The position numbers and the translations under genes are program-made. Under the pieces are notes generated by a model that was given only the letters and a program-made list of their open reading frames with translations, was not told where the DNA came from and made no database searches. A DNA stretch of 64,000 nt from Antedon mediterranea (taxonomy: Eukaryota; Echinodermata; Crinoidea; Comatulida; Antedonidae), in assembly GCF_964355755.1 (NCBI RefSeq), contig NC_092678.1, positions 12,124,922-12,188,921 of the forward strand, read 5' to 3'. Shown here one piece after another: positions 23,920-36,387 of this stretch (positions within the stretch are counted from its first letter, which is position 1; every line of letters starts with the position of its first letter).

Positions 23920-24420
23920 TGGCCAAAAAAAACCTGGGATGCTTGGCCAGTACAGGGGAAAGGTCAATATGGTCAAACTTAAGACTTTTTGTAACTTGGT
24001 AACTACTGGGTTTATTGGAATATTTTTGTGCCAAACTACTCAGAAGACCATATTTCTATTCACTCTAATGGGCAACTTTTGAAAAAGTGGACGAAAATTT
24101 CTTTTCTGACTACTGGTCACGAAATTGGCCATATGAATATCTAAGCAACCACTTGTCTGAAAGTGATAATTGTGGTCTCAAATTACTCGCAAAGTATATG
24201 TTTATATTTGTTCTAATGTAATAAAAATCATAAAACTGTTAATAAACCCCTAATTTTGACTTTTGAAAATGGCCATATCAATATCTCAGGCACCACTAGT
24301 CAGAAAGTTATAATTGTAGTCCCAAATTACTCGAAAGTATATATTTAAATTTGCTCTAATACAATAGAAATTTACAAAATGTTTAAAAAACACCTTATTT
24401 TGACATTTAACCTATAGCTG
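23920..24420. repeat. Diverged tandem repeat of about 150 bp
   Basis: Two to three diverged copies of a segment with GGCCATATNAATATCTNAG, CACTNGTCNGAAAGT and CAAATTACTCGNAAAGTATAT. The word GGTCTCAAATTACTCGCAAA alternates with CCCAAATTACTCGAAAG. No coding signal. Confidence 0.65.
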
Positions 24421-24539
24421 GTATATTTTTTCTGTTATTCTGTACAATGATTTCTTAGAGTAAGCTTCTTTTTGCTATGGATATATTATGTCATCATGGT
24501 ATTCCGAAATAAAAAGATGAATGAATGAATGAATTTCTT

Positions 24540-25310
24540 CCAAAAATTACAATAAAAAAGATTTAAAGACGTACTAAATTTTCAACAAAAAACTCATTAA
24601 ATCTGTTATTACCTGTTGCCATGTTCTCAATTTTCTGTCTTCAGATCATGGTATTGCTTCGCTTTAAGTCGTTCCTACACTTTCAATTCATAGATTTAAG
24701 ATTGAGTAAGGCCACTTTTATTCTTATCAGCCGATAGCGAACAAACATTCAACAGGTAGCACACCATGATTGTTTGTCACAATACCCTTTTCACGGTGGT
24801 ATGCCGTTTCTTTCTATAAATTAACAACGCGCACTAACTTTATAGAATTTACATTTACAAAGAAGTTTATTACAGTATTATAAAATGGTACAGCATTTTC
24901 ATTTGAAATAATCAACTAGAAAATGTCCAAAGTTCTTTCATTTATTGAGGTAAATATAAAAGCAATAATGATATTCAAACAGTACTGCTTGGCACGATGT
25001 CAAAGTAAATATTTGTTTAGAATTATATGTACAGTATACAGTCTTTGTACAAGTATTAATTGCACGCTGTTTTTTTAAATTTACGGGTTTAAACTTAGCT
25101 TATCAACTATATTGACATAAGACATTGACATATAGATAAACTTTATTCGTCAAAAATGTAACATTTTTGAAAATTATATTTCTTTTACCACACCCTCCTC
25201 CATGTTTTTAAAATAAAGTGTAAGTTAATAGGAAGTGATCAATTATGTTGACATATTATTTGTAATCTAGTGCTTTACAAAATCAACAGCTTTAGTATCA
25301 AGGAAACAAA
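24540..25310 (-). pseudogene. Second duplicated NLR 5' block
   Basis: Duplicate of 20560-21360: leader ATGGCAACAG|GTAATAAC at 24622, the same 5' UTR, then matching flanks (AACGCGCANTAACT, TTTATTGAGGTAAATATAAA, AAATGTAACATTTTTGAAAA). The similarity stops at about 25310 (TAGTATCAAGGAAACAAATT), just where the other copy enters the NACHT fragment. It therefore preserves the duplication but not the coding part. Confidence 0.75.
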
Positions 25311-25895
25311 TTGAAATGATGGATGATGGTTTTCAGTGGAAGAGGTGGCGATTAGGAGTGAATTCTCAACCTCAGCCCTACACCGTGTTGGGATTGAGTA
25401 AAAATTTTTTTGAAAATATGGACTTTGGCTAGAAATTAAGTTAAAAATCCTATCAAAGTTCCAGCTTGGAGTCAATTGTTTAAAACCTTAAAAAGATATT
25501 TGAAACTAAATTATACACATAGGTCGAGCCAATTCCAATGGTAGGGGGCGGTTAAGTGAGTCTTCTGCACCATCACTTACTTTGATCATGGAGTAGGCCT
25601 AATGTAATAAAGCGGCGACTCAGGTCATTTTTGTGAAATTCACGAAAAGCAATTTTGGATTTGAAACGAACAAAATCTCGGTCGCTTTTTTTTTAAATCA
25701 AGAAAAATTCACCAATTAATAGGAAATTCATAACAGCGGTAGAATATAATATGTGAATTTTTTGGCAAGGAGATAATCAAGATATAATCCTAAATTTTTT
25801 AGAATTTGGCTGAAATATATATATTCTCCTTAACACTTTGAACTGCCACCGCCAGCGTTTTTAGCCCAATTCGATGTTTTTATTAAAGCTGATTG

Positions 25896-28019
25896 CAGGG
25901 CCGTAGCCAGGATCTGTCAAGGGGGGGTTCGGACACTAAATATTTGGGTCAACCCCCCCCCCCCCCTTCCCCCAGCCTGATGCGAAGCGAATTTTGTTAA
26001 ATGACACCCCTAGATGGCCGGAAAAGACACTATCGTGCAGCATGCTATATAACCAATGAGCAAAAAGATCGTACTTTTTTCCTCCTCCTCCTCCTCCTCA
26101 AACACGTCGATAATTTAAATGACGATAACTATTTGTTGCCGTATGTTAGATGCGCGTGCTCTGTGCGGAACCGCCGATTGTTTGATCATTTACTCCGTAT
26201 TTTGTTTTGCGTTCAAGTTCAATGCGAACGTATATCTAGGAGCAGCCCCGAAAAAAGCACACTGGGTGAAGGCAAATGCTATTTGCTAGCTCTATCTATA
26301 TTATTTATTTACAGCAATTTGTTGAGGAATATAAATATGTAAATAGGTGATATTGATACATTTTAGTACGTATCGGCTGGTGGTCTAGAAAAAAATAATC
26401 GGATGCCATAATGTGAACTACAGTACTTGATACCATAGATATTATAGTGTAAAATATTAATATTCACTATAATCCTCTATGACCCCATTTACACTTCAGC
26501 TTTTAGCGAGCCCGAGGCCGGCTCGGAGCCAAAAGTGCACAAGTGTAAACACTCTGGGAACAACCGAGCCGGCCTCGAGCCGGCTCAATTTTGAGCCTAG
26601 TCTAGAGTAGGCTTCGGGCCGGCAATTGCGGGCTTCGGGCCGGCACTTCGTATAGTGTAAACACTCGCGGTCATAAAATGAACGTTCTGGGTCAACTAGG
26701 CCTATAGCTTTAAGTTTACGAAACTTATTGCTGATGAATCGGAAATTCTTCATTGAAATTAAATTGGTGAAGATGTATACGCCTTTTTCACGAAACGAAG
26801 ACATCTTCGATCTATGACAAACAATGCCGTGCAACGAAGCGTAACCAACAGAAATAACATAGTGTTTTCAGGGGATTTCAGGACACCATGCGGCGCCTAT
26901 GCTTATAAACTATGGTGTTTTTTTTCGATGGACTTATTATTATTATTATAAAATTATAATTTTTTTTAATCACAAAGTTCTATAGGCTAATCTTTAAAGA
27001 ACATTTTACAGTAAAAATTTTGTCCATACGACTGTCCGTTGAGGAGTTACGAATTTTTAAGTAACTTGTCCTCCGAAAATAGGCTGAAAACGCTATGTTA
27101 TTTCTGTTGGTTACGCTTCGTTGAACGGCATTGTTTGTGTTGTCATCGATCGAAGATGTCTTCCGTTTCGTGAAAAAGGCGTAGGATCTACTACTATTCT
27201 TTAGAAAACGAGACGCAAACATTAGTAGTAAAAGCAATAATACAATTGTTTTGATCAATATTAAATACCGTTATTTGATTCTTTTTTGATAAAGTTGATA
27301 GGCCTAGGCCTAGTGTAGATCGACAACGCTTATAATATTAACTTTTTAAGACGTGAATGTAGCGAAATCGTATCATCGAGCACTCTTCCGCGAGAGCAAG
27401 TGTAAACGCAAAAGTAAGGGCCCGAGGCCGGCTTTTTGGGTAAGTGTAAACACATTGCGGGCTAAAAAGAAAGCCGGCGTCGGGCCGACTTCGGGCCGGC
27501 TAAGAAATCGTCGATGAAGTGTAAATGGGGTCTATGATACATTATACTTCATAGTCACACATAAATACTGATGTACGTCGGAAGGCTATATACTTTATGC
27601 ATGCTGCCTGACTGCCAGTGATCTAAACAATTATAGGTACGCAGTTGTCTGGCGGTGTCCTTTGTACGAATCGTTCGTGCGCCAGCTCGCTATGAGACGC
27701 GTCAATATCATGTTACTTGCAGGGACCAAACATTTATTTTTCAGGTTAAAATCGGCAATTCATTTGCAGCTTTTAGAAATTTACAGACACGTATTACTAG
27801 TTGACGCTCATACAGAGAAGAAGGTTCACGAACAAGTTTACGAATTTTTCAATTTACAAACAACTTTTTGTACTGTGGGGCACGTATTTGGAGGATTTTT
27901 GGAGATGAGGGTGAGGTATTGGGCATGTCGGGGATGGGGGTTCGCAGTTGGTTAAGGGGGGTTCGCTGTAAAGGGGGGGTTCGCCCGAACCATAAAAACC
28001 CCCCCTGGCTACGGGCCTG
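25896..28019. mobile_element. TIR element CAGGGCCGTAGCCAGG, GATTG duplication
   Basis: CAGGGCCGTAGCCAGG at 25896 and CCTGGCTACGGGCCTG ending 28019 are inverted repeats. GATTG flanks both (25891-25895 and 28020-28024). Subterminal AAGGGGGGGTTCG words appear at both ends. The interior at 27560-27760 resembles the interior of the 4951-6559 element (GTTGTCTGGCGGT, TTTGTACGAATCGTTC, GCAGGGACCAAA). A second element (26481-27532) is inserted in it. Open frames here are not genes. Confidence 0.8.
26481..27532. mobile_element. Nested fold-back TIR element GACCCCATTTACACTTCA
   Basis: GACCCCATTTACACTTCA at 26481 is mirrored by TGAAGTGTAAATGGGGTC ending 27532, flanked by TAT on both sides. Subterminal GC-rich words (CGAGGCCGGCTC, CGGGCCGGC) occur at both ends. 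A second inner inverted pair of roughly 100 bp runs from TTTTTCACGAAACG at about 26787 to its mirror at about 27180, including AACCAACAGAAATAACATAG. The frames at 26496-26834 and 26980-27258 lie in these arms and are not counted as genes. Confidence 0.85.
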
Positions 28020-29289
28020 GATTGAAACCATGTATGTGATCTGATTTATATGTAATTTAGACTAAAATAATCATAAAGATTTTAGCTTTACAATGGTACC
28101 AAGAACGATTTTTAAAGCGCAATATGTAAATCGTAATAGTAAAATGAAAGTAACACACTTTTTGAGTTTTTCGTAGTTTCGCGCAAGAAAGTCGAGATAT
28201 TCGCGATTTTGTGCAAGACATCATAGACTAGTCCAGATAGTCATATTTCCACTTTAATAAGATGCTGTAGGCATTTCGTGTTAAAAGCGAATAAACATGT
28301 GTTTTAGGGTAATTTTGGGGTGCTGAATTCAAATTTGCTGTTTACCCAGCTCAATTTTTAAATCTTCACCCTTAAAATGTGAAAAACAAAATGGCCGCCA
28401 TTTTAAACGTATTTTGGCTTATAACTTGACTTTTAATTAACGTAGCAAGTTAAAATTAGTTTCTATACCTATGTTTGTGATACTGAGGATTCCAAATATA
28501 TTGTTATTAAAGTTGTAAATATTCTATTTCAACCTCCATGTTGGAATTCAAGATGGTCGCCATTTAAAACGTATTTTGGCTTAGAACTTAACATATAAGT
28601 AACATAGTAGGTAAGAAATGATGTCTATACAGTACCTATATTTGTTATACTGAGGATTTCAAATATATTGTTATTACAGTTGTAAATATTCTATTTCAGT
28701 CACCATGTTGGAATTCAAGATGGTCGCCATTTAAAACGTATTTTGGCTTATAACTTGACATATAAGTAACATAGTAGGTTAGAAATGATGTCTATACAGT
28801 ACCTATGTTTGTGATACTGAGGATTCCAAATATATTGTTATTAAAGTTGTAAACAGCCACCATGTTGAAATCAAAGATGGCGCCTATTTTAAACAAACAC
28901 ACACCCACAGGGTAGTAACAAAGTGCGATGCAAACAAACAAATGAAAATAAAAAACTCACAAAGGGATTGTTCTTTATGTGTAAAATATTTTAAAACGAG
29001 ATAGATGATAATGATGATCATTGTCAAGTGTTTAGAAAAATTAATGAAAAAAGGAGGTAATACGGAATTCATAAATGTAAAAATGTTACTGATGACATTT
29101 GGAATTAACAAAAATGTGTTAAATAATATGATTTAATGACATGAGATAATAGGAATGTGAATAAAAGAGAAAAAAAAATATATATACAGTATATAGACAT
29201 CACAGAATAAATTCTAATCCGCCCGATATAATGAAATTTAATTAATTAGAAAGAATAAAAATGACGAAACCTGTGAGAATGAGAAAAAG

Positions 29290-29362
29290 CCCTCTCCGAG
29301 ATTCAAACCCGGAACCTTCTGCTTGATATGCAGATCTCCTAACCATTGGACCACTGGGGTTT
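29290..29362 (-). repeat. tRNA-like sequence, probable SINE head or tRNA pseudogene
   Basis: The minus strand carries an A-box (TGGTCCAATGGTTAGGA), a five-pair anticodon stem around a seven-base loop (TCTGC-ATATCAA-GCAGA) and a B-box-like arm (CCGGGTTTGAATCTCGG). The acceptor arms (ACCCCAG and AGAGGGC) pair poorly and a T run follows. A functional tRNA is therefore unlikely and a Pol III-derived SINE head more likely. Confidence 0.6.
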
Positions 29363-30844
29363 TCATTGTATTGTTCCAATTCGATTGTGCGAGGCAGCGA
29401 GGCACACCAAATATAAGTGTGAGGCATGCGAGGCATATAGTTTACAATTTCAAAAAGGTGCGAGGCATATAGTTTACAATTTCAAAAAGGTGCGAGGCAT
29501 TTCTTAACGGGCTATTATGCTATATTATAGGCCTAATAATCAATTATTTATATTTTTAAAATAGGCCTAGCGTATCGAAATAGATTCGTGTATACACTCA
29601 TCGTGCTATGTTGTATATTTTTATTTAACGATTGTTTTTTTCAAATTGTTTGTTCATAATGATAATGAAAGAGTTGGTCAAAAAGACTTCACAGAATTAA
29701 TTCAATACAACAACAACGTATTTATATCAAAACATTTCTCGGAATAGAAATAGATTGTAAAATTGGTAAAAAAACAAACATGTTAAATGTATACAAACAA
29801 CAACTGATAAAGACATCAGTATAATAATAATATATAAATTGAGAAAACTGCTAAAAAGTAGTGTATAATTTATTTTATTTATGCATTGATATTACCATAT
29901 ATTAATGATTGTTGTGAAATTTGGGGTAACACTTATAAAAGTACAGTACAAAATGTTTACAAAAAAAAGGTACTGTAATTTATAAAATTATCAATAGTGT
30001 AAGATGATAGCATTAGCCATAGTAGTAAATGATACTGGATATCAGAGGAAGTAGAGGTTTCGTTTTGAGGTTTTTTCATCTACAGTATTATATATAATGC
30101 CTTCAATTCAGAATAAGGAAATAGAATTAACTAGCTTCACGGCCAAAATGATAATAGAGGACTAAAACAAAGTGGAATGCGTCAATTTCTCATGCATTTA
30201 TTGGTGAAAAACACGTTTAATCTCAATATATTTTTGTTAATTTGTCAATAAAAATGCTGTAATATGTTACTGCTGATACTGTTCTGTTTTCAAAGAATAA
30301 TAATCGATCCTAAATTTTGGGAAACGATAAAATGATGCCTCGCATTTTTTGATGATGGTAAAACGATGCCTCGCATACATTTCTGACTTGCCTTGCTTTT
30401 GCGCATATCCTAGGCCTGTTGTGCATGTAATTCTCTGTGCCCTGGGGACCTGTGAACACCTGCACATAGCCGGCCTAGCCCATTAAACAATTATTACGCA
30501 ATAAACATTAAGCTATATATGCTTTGCAATTAGTGGTAATATGTAGGCCTACACACATAAATATAAGTTTAATTTATAGTATAATAATTAGATATCAAAT
30601 TAATAGTTTTCATACAATAATATCGTGGATTTATATAGCGCCTAATGTTGTGAAACATTATTACCCCAGTCTATTGGATCAAACGTGTATGGAAACATCC
30701 AAAATTGAAATGACACATGAAATAAATAATGTCATATTGCAGTTCTTGGTATAACAAGTGAGCATCTTCATCTGCAATCAAAGTTGCTATTTCATTGCCA
30801 GAATTTTACCTGTTTGGTGACCAAGTCAACAACTTTTTTGGCTT

Positions 30845-32040
30845 CTATATATAAATTTACGTAAGGGCAAAATTCGATAAATCTCGGTTAATTTATAGAA
30901 TTTTTACTCGATGGTATATAAAGTTGGTTCATACTTTCGGTACTGATTTTAACCATCTGACATAACCCTGTTTATTAATTAAATTGAGTTAGGTAATTAG
31001 TTATTGACGATTAAAACGAATTTAGGTTCAACGATTTGCCCCAAATAGGGGTGTTTTCCGATATATACACTGTCTAATGGATGTCCATCTTGAAAAATAC
31101 CCGCCACAAAAATGCGAGGAGGCTTCGCATTTTCCTATCTCCTCCTACGATAATTGTTTTTAATAGCTGAAAACTGATTGAACAGCTAGAGTACAGCATC
31201 ATAAATGTTGAAGACAGGCCGATTTTCTTTAAAAAATACTATTTTGATAGATTTAATATACGATTATACAAATGTATTGATTTGCGATGAATGGAACATC
31301 CCAGAGTTTGGTTTAACACAAGTAGGTAAATTTATGAGCCCTTGGTTTAACACATACGGTAGGTAAATATATGGGCCCTTTGAGAATAAACTTGCAATAC
31401 TTTGACAATACTGTAAATACCTATTAACTATTTTTGGTCGTCATTTGAATCGAACATTTCTTACTGTGAATGTTCATACTGTTAGATGTAATATAAAAAT
31501 ATATACAAATAAACTTTATTACTGAGATTGTGGTTAGGCTCTACTGATATATAAACACATTATTATATACAAATAAACTTTATACTGACAGTTCCTTCTC
31601 AACGTTTGTATTAATTAATAATTACCAATAATATAAACGTCGTAGTGGTGTATCGTGACATGTACTTTGATATTTCAATCGATTATGACAGTGACAGTTT
31701 TAACAAAGTATTAAATCGCAAATGTTTTACTTTATTTAGAGGTATATTATTTATAGGCCTATAAAACATGAAAAAAATATTTCGTTACTGAGTGGATAAA
31801 GAATATATTTAAAAATTGTTCCTCTTTGTACCTATCCGCTTTCCCATCCCTCAACCCTAATGTTACATACAAAACACAAATTGGGTTTCTTTAAATGAGT
31901 CCAAATCAAAAATTTGGACTCATTTTGTGATAAGTTTCTCCTTCGGAAGTAATTCCCAGGGTGCTAATTTTAGTTGACTACATAAATCATCGTGTCTATT
32001 TTTTCGTTTCTGTAAACGACAATGTATTATAGTCCTGCGG
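30845..32040 (+). mobile_element. Dispersed repeat copy 1 (TCTATATATAAATTTACG start)
   Basis: About 1.1 kb shared with 38761-39840. Landmarks in both: CTATATATAAATTTACGTA at the start, GATTTGCCCCAAATANGGGT, TAATGGATGTCCATCTTGAA, GAGGAGGCTTCGCATT, and near the end GAGTCCAAATCAAAAATTTG forming a hairpin. The TC-TATATATAAA start and terminal hairpin are reminiscent of non-autonomous Helitrons, but the 3' terminus was not established. No coding capacity. Confidence 0.6.
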
Positions 32041-32575
32041 TACGTACATTTGAAATCGCCAGTTTTGTTACGCAGAAATTACTGTGTATTCGAGAACCAT
32101 CTGTGGGCACGACCTAGATGGTACGCGAGCGAAAATATTCTATTTCAGCCGCCATGTTGAAATCCAAGATGGCCGCCATTTTAAACGTATTTTGGCTTAT
32201 AACTTGACTTTTAATTATCATAGCAAGTTAAAAATAGTTTCTATACCTATGTTTGTGATACTGAGGATTCCAAATATATTGTTATTAAAGTTGTAAATAT
32301 TCTATTTCAGCCTCCATGTTGGAATTCAAGATGGTCGCCATTTAAAACGTATTTTGGCTTATAACTTGACAAGTAACATAGTAGGTTAGAAATGATGTCT
32401 ATACAGTACCTATGTTTGTGATACTGAGGATTCCAAATATATTGTTATTAAAGTTGTAAATATTCTATTTCAGCCGCCATGTTGAAATCCAAGATGGCCG
32501 CCATCATTTTAAACGTATTTTGGCTTATAACTTGACTTTTAATTAACATAGCAAGTTAAAAATGGTTTCTACCTA

Positions 32576-33423
32576 TAGTCCAGTAAAAGTATGGTTGAAC
32601 CAAGATTCATCGAGCATAAAGTACATTATATTGTGCCAACAAGGATGAAGAACCATCAGTTAAAGATACTGCATATCAACGGTATTCAAAGTGTTTGGGT
32701 AATTTTCTAACTTGCCATCACTACCGGTGACCGGTAAACAAGCTTTGTTCTTATGTCATCCACACCAGCATTTGTTATAAATCTTTATGAATTTGAAATA
32801 ATTTGAAATGGTGAATAAATTGATAATTGGTACTTAATTACAGTATTTAAATTTCTACAACAAGCAGTATTTAACTTCCTTGGCAAAAAATTTCAGGAAA
32901 TGGAATCGAAACTTTGAATGCAGATGGAGCATTAAATCTATTAGGGGCCTACTATTACTTTGCCATCATTAATAAAATATTTTAAGACAGAAGAAGCAAT
33001 ATAGTGGAAAAATCTGTAGTTAAAGAAACCACTGGGGAGCAAATGGCAACATCTTCAATGGCATTTCGAATGAGAAACGATCTGTACTTGCAAAGAAACA
33101 AAGATATGAATTATGAATGAATTCGAAACATGCATCTTTTGTTCAGTCCAAAATTAACAAGACATCTGATTAATAATAATTAATAGTAATTCACTTACAG
33201 TAGGTGGTCTATAAGTAAAACCAACCGTTATAAGGAGATAATATACAGGGCTTCAAAATGGTAAATGGCGGCCATTTTTAATTTATGCTAATGAACCCAC
33301 TTCACGATGTCCAATTTTGGTAAACTTTGGATATGATGTTAATTTGGACCATATCCACCAGACAAAACAAAAACAAATTATGTTGCAATTTGTTCTAGGT
33401 TCAACCATACTTTTACTGGACTA
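32576..33423. mobile_element. Centre of the palindrome: TAGTCCAGTAAAAGTATGG element
   Basis: TAGTCCAGTAAAAGTATGG at 32576 pairs with its mirror ending 33423 (about 26 bp including GTTGAACC). Because the surrounding arms (32400-32575 and 33424-33600) are also mirror images, this is either the natural loop of the fold-back element or a TA-flanked insertion at its centre. No coding frame is seen. Confidence 0.6.
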
Positions 33424-34217
33424 TAGGTAGAAACCATTTTTAACTTGCTATGTTAATTAAAAGTCAAGTTATAAGCCAAAATACGTTTAAAATGATGGCG
33501 GCCATCTTGGATTTCAACATGGCGGCTGAAATAGAATATTTACAACTTTAATAACAATATATTTGGAATCCTCAGTATCACAAACATAGGTACTGTATAG
33601 ACATCATTTCTAACCTACTATGTTACTTGTCAAGTTATAAGCAAAAATACGTTTTAAATGGCGACCATCTTGAAATCCAACATGGAGGCTGAAATAGAAT
33701 ATTTACAACTTTAATAACAATATATTTGGAATCCTCAGTATCACAAACATAGGTATAGAAACTATTTTTAACTTGCTATGATAATTAAAAGTCAAGTTAT
33801 AAGCTAAAATACGTTTAAAATGGCGGCCATCTTGGATTTCAACATGGCGGCTGAAATAGAATATTTTCAACTTTAATAACAATATAGTTGGAATCTTCAC
33901 TATCACAAACATAGGTATAGACACCATTTTTAACTTGCTACGTCACTTAAAAGTCAATTTATAAGCCAAAATAAGTCTGAAATGGCGGCCATTTTGTTTT
34001 TCACATTTTAAGGGTGAAGATCTAAAAATTGAGCCGGGTAAACAGCAAATTTGAATTCAGCACCCCAAAATTACCCTAAAACACATGTTTATTCGCTTTT
34101 AACACGAAATGCCTACAGCATTTCATTTTTCTCAAATCTGGACTAGTCTATCACAATATAAAAATATCGCCCGGTGAGATCAACAAACAACAAAAAAGTT
34201 ACTTACACGGCACCGAT

Positions 34218-35162
34218 AGACGTTCCAACCCTCCCGATTTATCCGGGAGTCTCCCGAATGTTAACATCACCTCCCGGTCTCCCGAATTTTAAATATATCT
34301 CCCGATTTCACACATTTCTATAAAATTCAGTATTATTGCATTAAATTAAAATCCATCTTCCCACGAAAGTTAATATTGCAAATTAATTTAATCTCACACG
34401 TCGTATGTACCACCCCGTATGATACAACGAACATGTAATGTATGTAAAGATTGTATAGCATAGTACAGCCATGGATGGTACAGAGTACTGTAAGGCGACG
34501 TCCTTTGTGTTTACCGACAGTACGCGATTCTTACCTTTAGCGATGAAGCTACAGTATCGCTTTATCAGTAGAGTAGGCGCACGTGTACTGAAACTTTTTC
34601 CTGGGTACAAGTTTGACCTAATTCCCATGCCCAGGAGGGAAGGCATCATCGTCAGTGTAGTAGTAGTAGTAGTACTATGCGACGTCCTTTGTGTTTACCG
34701 ACAGTACGCGATGAATCTACAGTATCAGTAGTAGGCGCGCGTGTACTGAAATTGCTAGTTACAAAGTTCTTTGACCCAATTCCAATGCCCAGGCATCGAT
34801 CGTACCATCGTACAGTGTATTCTCACTGCGCATGTACCGGAAAAGTACTTGTAGTACTGTATTTTGCGTACATACTTTCGCGAATTGCAATCACTCGTGA
34901 CATTTTCTGGTTTTACAGTATGTCGGAAAAACGTAGTAGCGTAGTTTTAGAGACTAAAGAAAGTTGTAAAAAGAAAAATTATAAAAGTAGATTTTCTAAT
35001 GAATGGAAAAATACGTTTCCGTTTGTTAGTGCAAGTAATCAACACGTTACCGAGAGTGAATACAAGTTTTATTATTGAACGTTGGTGGCGACAGACATCA
35101 CAGTGTTAACGTTGGTGGCGGTATACCCTCCCGATTTTTAATTCATTTAGGTTGGAACGTCT
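34218..35162. mobile_element. TIR element AGACGTTCCAACC with transposase-like remnant
   Basis: AGACGTTCCAACC at 34218 mirrors GGTTGGAACGTCT ending 35162. Subterminal CTCCCGAT words are repeated at the left end and occur once at the right. A section of about 85 bp (GACGTCCTTTGTGTTTACCG) is duplicated at 34496 and 34680. Near the right end MSEKRSSVVLETKES leads to FSNEWKNTFPFVSAS (34920-35078). That pattern resembles the N-terminus preceding a zinc finger in hAT-like transposases; this reading is tentative. Confidence 0.65.
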
Positions 35163-35830
35163 GCGATAGGCCTATAAAAACAAGTTATCACTATCGAAAA
35201 ATGTATTACATTTTATAAATCATAAATCTTACATCAATGTTTCGCCAAAATCCACATAGTAAAGACACCAGGCCTAGTTAACCAGGCCTAAAGTTGGTCC
35301 GGAACCGTTTTACGACTAGGCCTAGGCTATGCTAGCCTTGTACTACTAGCCTAGATAGTAAACTGATGATAATATCCATACCATTTCAAAACAAGTTTGT
35401 TGCGTGAAACTCGGTCACTTTCAGTAAAACACCAAAACAATTAGGGTATTATAATAAAATTAAAGACTTCGTATTGAAAATGACTCCATTATTTTTTATT
35501 CAGATAACAAACAAACATGTCAATCCACAAAAACCTTTGTAATGCTTCGGCGGCATAGCTAGCGCGCAACCGATACACAATGCGCCAAGCCATCGCTCTA
35601 CGCGCTACTGTGATGCGCGGTGTTTGTTATTTCGACAGGTACCATTTTGACAGTCGTTCCTAACCAGATTAGTTACTTTCAAATTGTAAAATATTTACGG
35701 TCCAGACCGAATATAGTGTTCATATTTATAGTATATACCAATAATTAACCTATCTACCGGATTTCGTAAAAAAACGCGAAAAACGAAGATCTTCGTGTTT
35801 GGCAGTCAAGCGTTGTGTTTCCAAAAACGA
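35163..35830. other. Remaining right part of the TTAA-flanked element
   Basis: AT-rich with two GGCCTA clusters (35270-35350) and a GC-richer patch at 35550-35640. No gene is seen. It ends with duplicated ACGAAGATCTTCGTGTTTGG (about 35786 and 35825). Confidence 0.5.
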
Positions 35831-36387
35831 AGATCTTCGTGTTTGGCAGTCAAAGTGTTAAGGTCGTATTTTTTCGGAAACGACATATAACAAAAAAAGT
35901 TTCTTTTATACATAAAAATTCATACAGGAATTAAACACACCTGTATCATCATTTAATTAGGAGACTATAATAAAATCTGCCAAATTTCTGAGTTTGTAGT
36001 TCCAACTCTCCTAATTGGGCCAGTATTGACACTGCAAAAGTTAAGGGGAAAGTATTTTTCCCCTTTAAGGGGAAAGTATTTTTCCCCTTAAGTACAATTT
36101 CCCCATAGAGCCATGTGTTTTTTTTTGACAATGACAACATCAACAACAACAATTTATAAGCGGTATCAACAAATATTCTTGTCATGATAACATATAAATA
36201 AGCCTCTAAAACCACGATGGGCATAAGTGGCTGAGGTGAGAACATTTTTAGGACTGACTGATCAATGTGCCCGAAAATTACGTAAAATTCGTCCGGTTGG
36301 GATAATAAATAAATCTACTCACCTCAGCCATACGGGAATTTTTTAAAAACAAGGTAATAAAGAAATAGGTCTATATGTTGATTAAAG

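Larger units (their letters stand above)
28226..34148. mobile_element. Large fold-back element with about 170-bp repeats in its arms
   Basis: GACTAGTCCAGA at 28226 and TCTGGACTAGTC ending at 34148, with TA flanking, open a long inverted repeat: 28262-28440 mirrors 33955-34130 (words TTTTAGGGTAATTTTGGGGT, CACCCTTAAAATGTGAAAAA). The arms contain tandem units of about 170 bp with CCGCCATGTTGAAATCCAAG, CGTATTTTGGCTTATAACTT and TGTGATACTGAGGATTCCAA. About three units are at 28390-28880, three at 32130-32575, and three in reverse at 33424-33960. Unrelated sequence (28885-32125) interrupts the left arm. Confidence 0.75.
25834..35857. mobile_element. piggyBac-like non-autonomous element (TTAA flanks), filled by nested insertions
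   Basis: CACTTTGAACTGCCA starts immediately after TTAA (25830-25833). TGGCAGTCAAAGTG ends at 35857 immediately before TTAA (35858-35861). CACTTTGACTGCCA-type termini with TTAA duplication are characteristic of piggyBac superfamily elements. The right end carries two copies of ACGAAGATCTTCGTGTTTGG. Removing the three nested elements (25896-28019, 28226-34148, 34218-35162) leaves about 1 kb with no transposase frame. The pairing of ends 10 kb apart is inferred from sequence and TTAA alone; two unrelated solo elements are the alternative. Confidence 0.5.

Noticed and set aside
26496-27258. Two frames of about 100 codons
   Set aside because: They lie in the inverted arms of a TIR fold-back element and mirror each other in part.
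29290-29362. Functional tRNA gene
   Set aside because: A/B boxes and anticodon stem are present, but the acceptor stem barely pairs, so SINE head or pseudogene is preferred.
33703-33927. 74-codon frame and its relative at 32084-32296
   Set aside because: Both are translations of the 170-bp repeat unit in the fold-back element.
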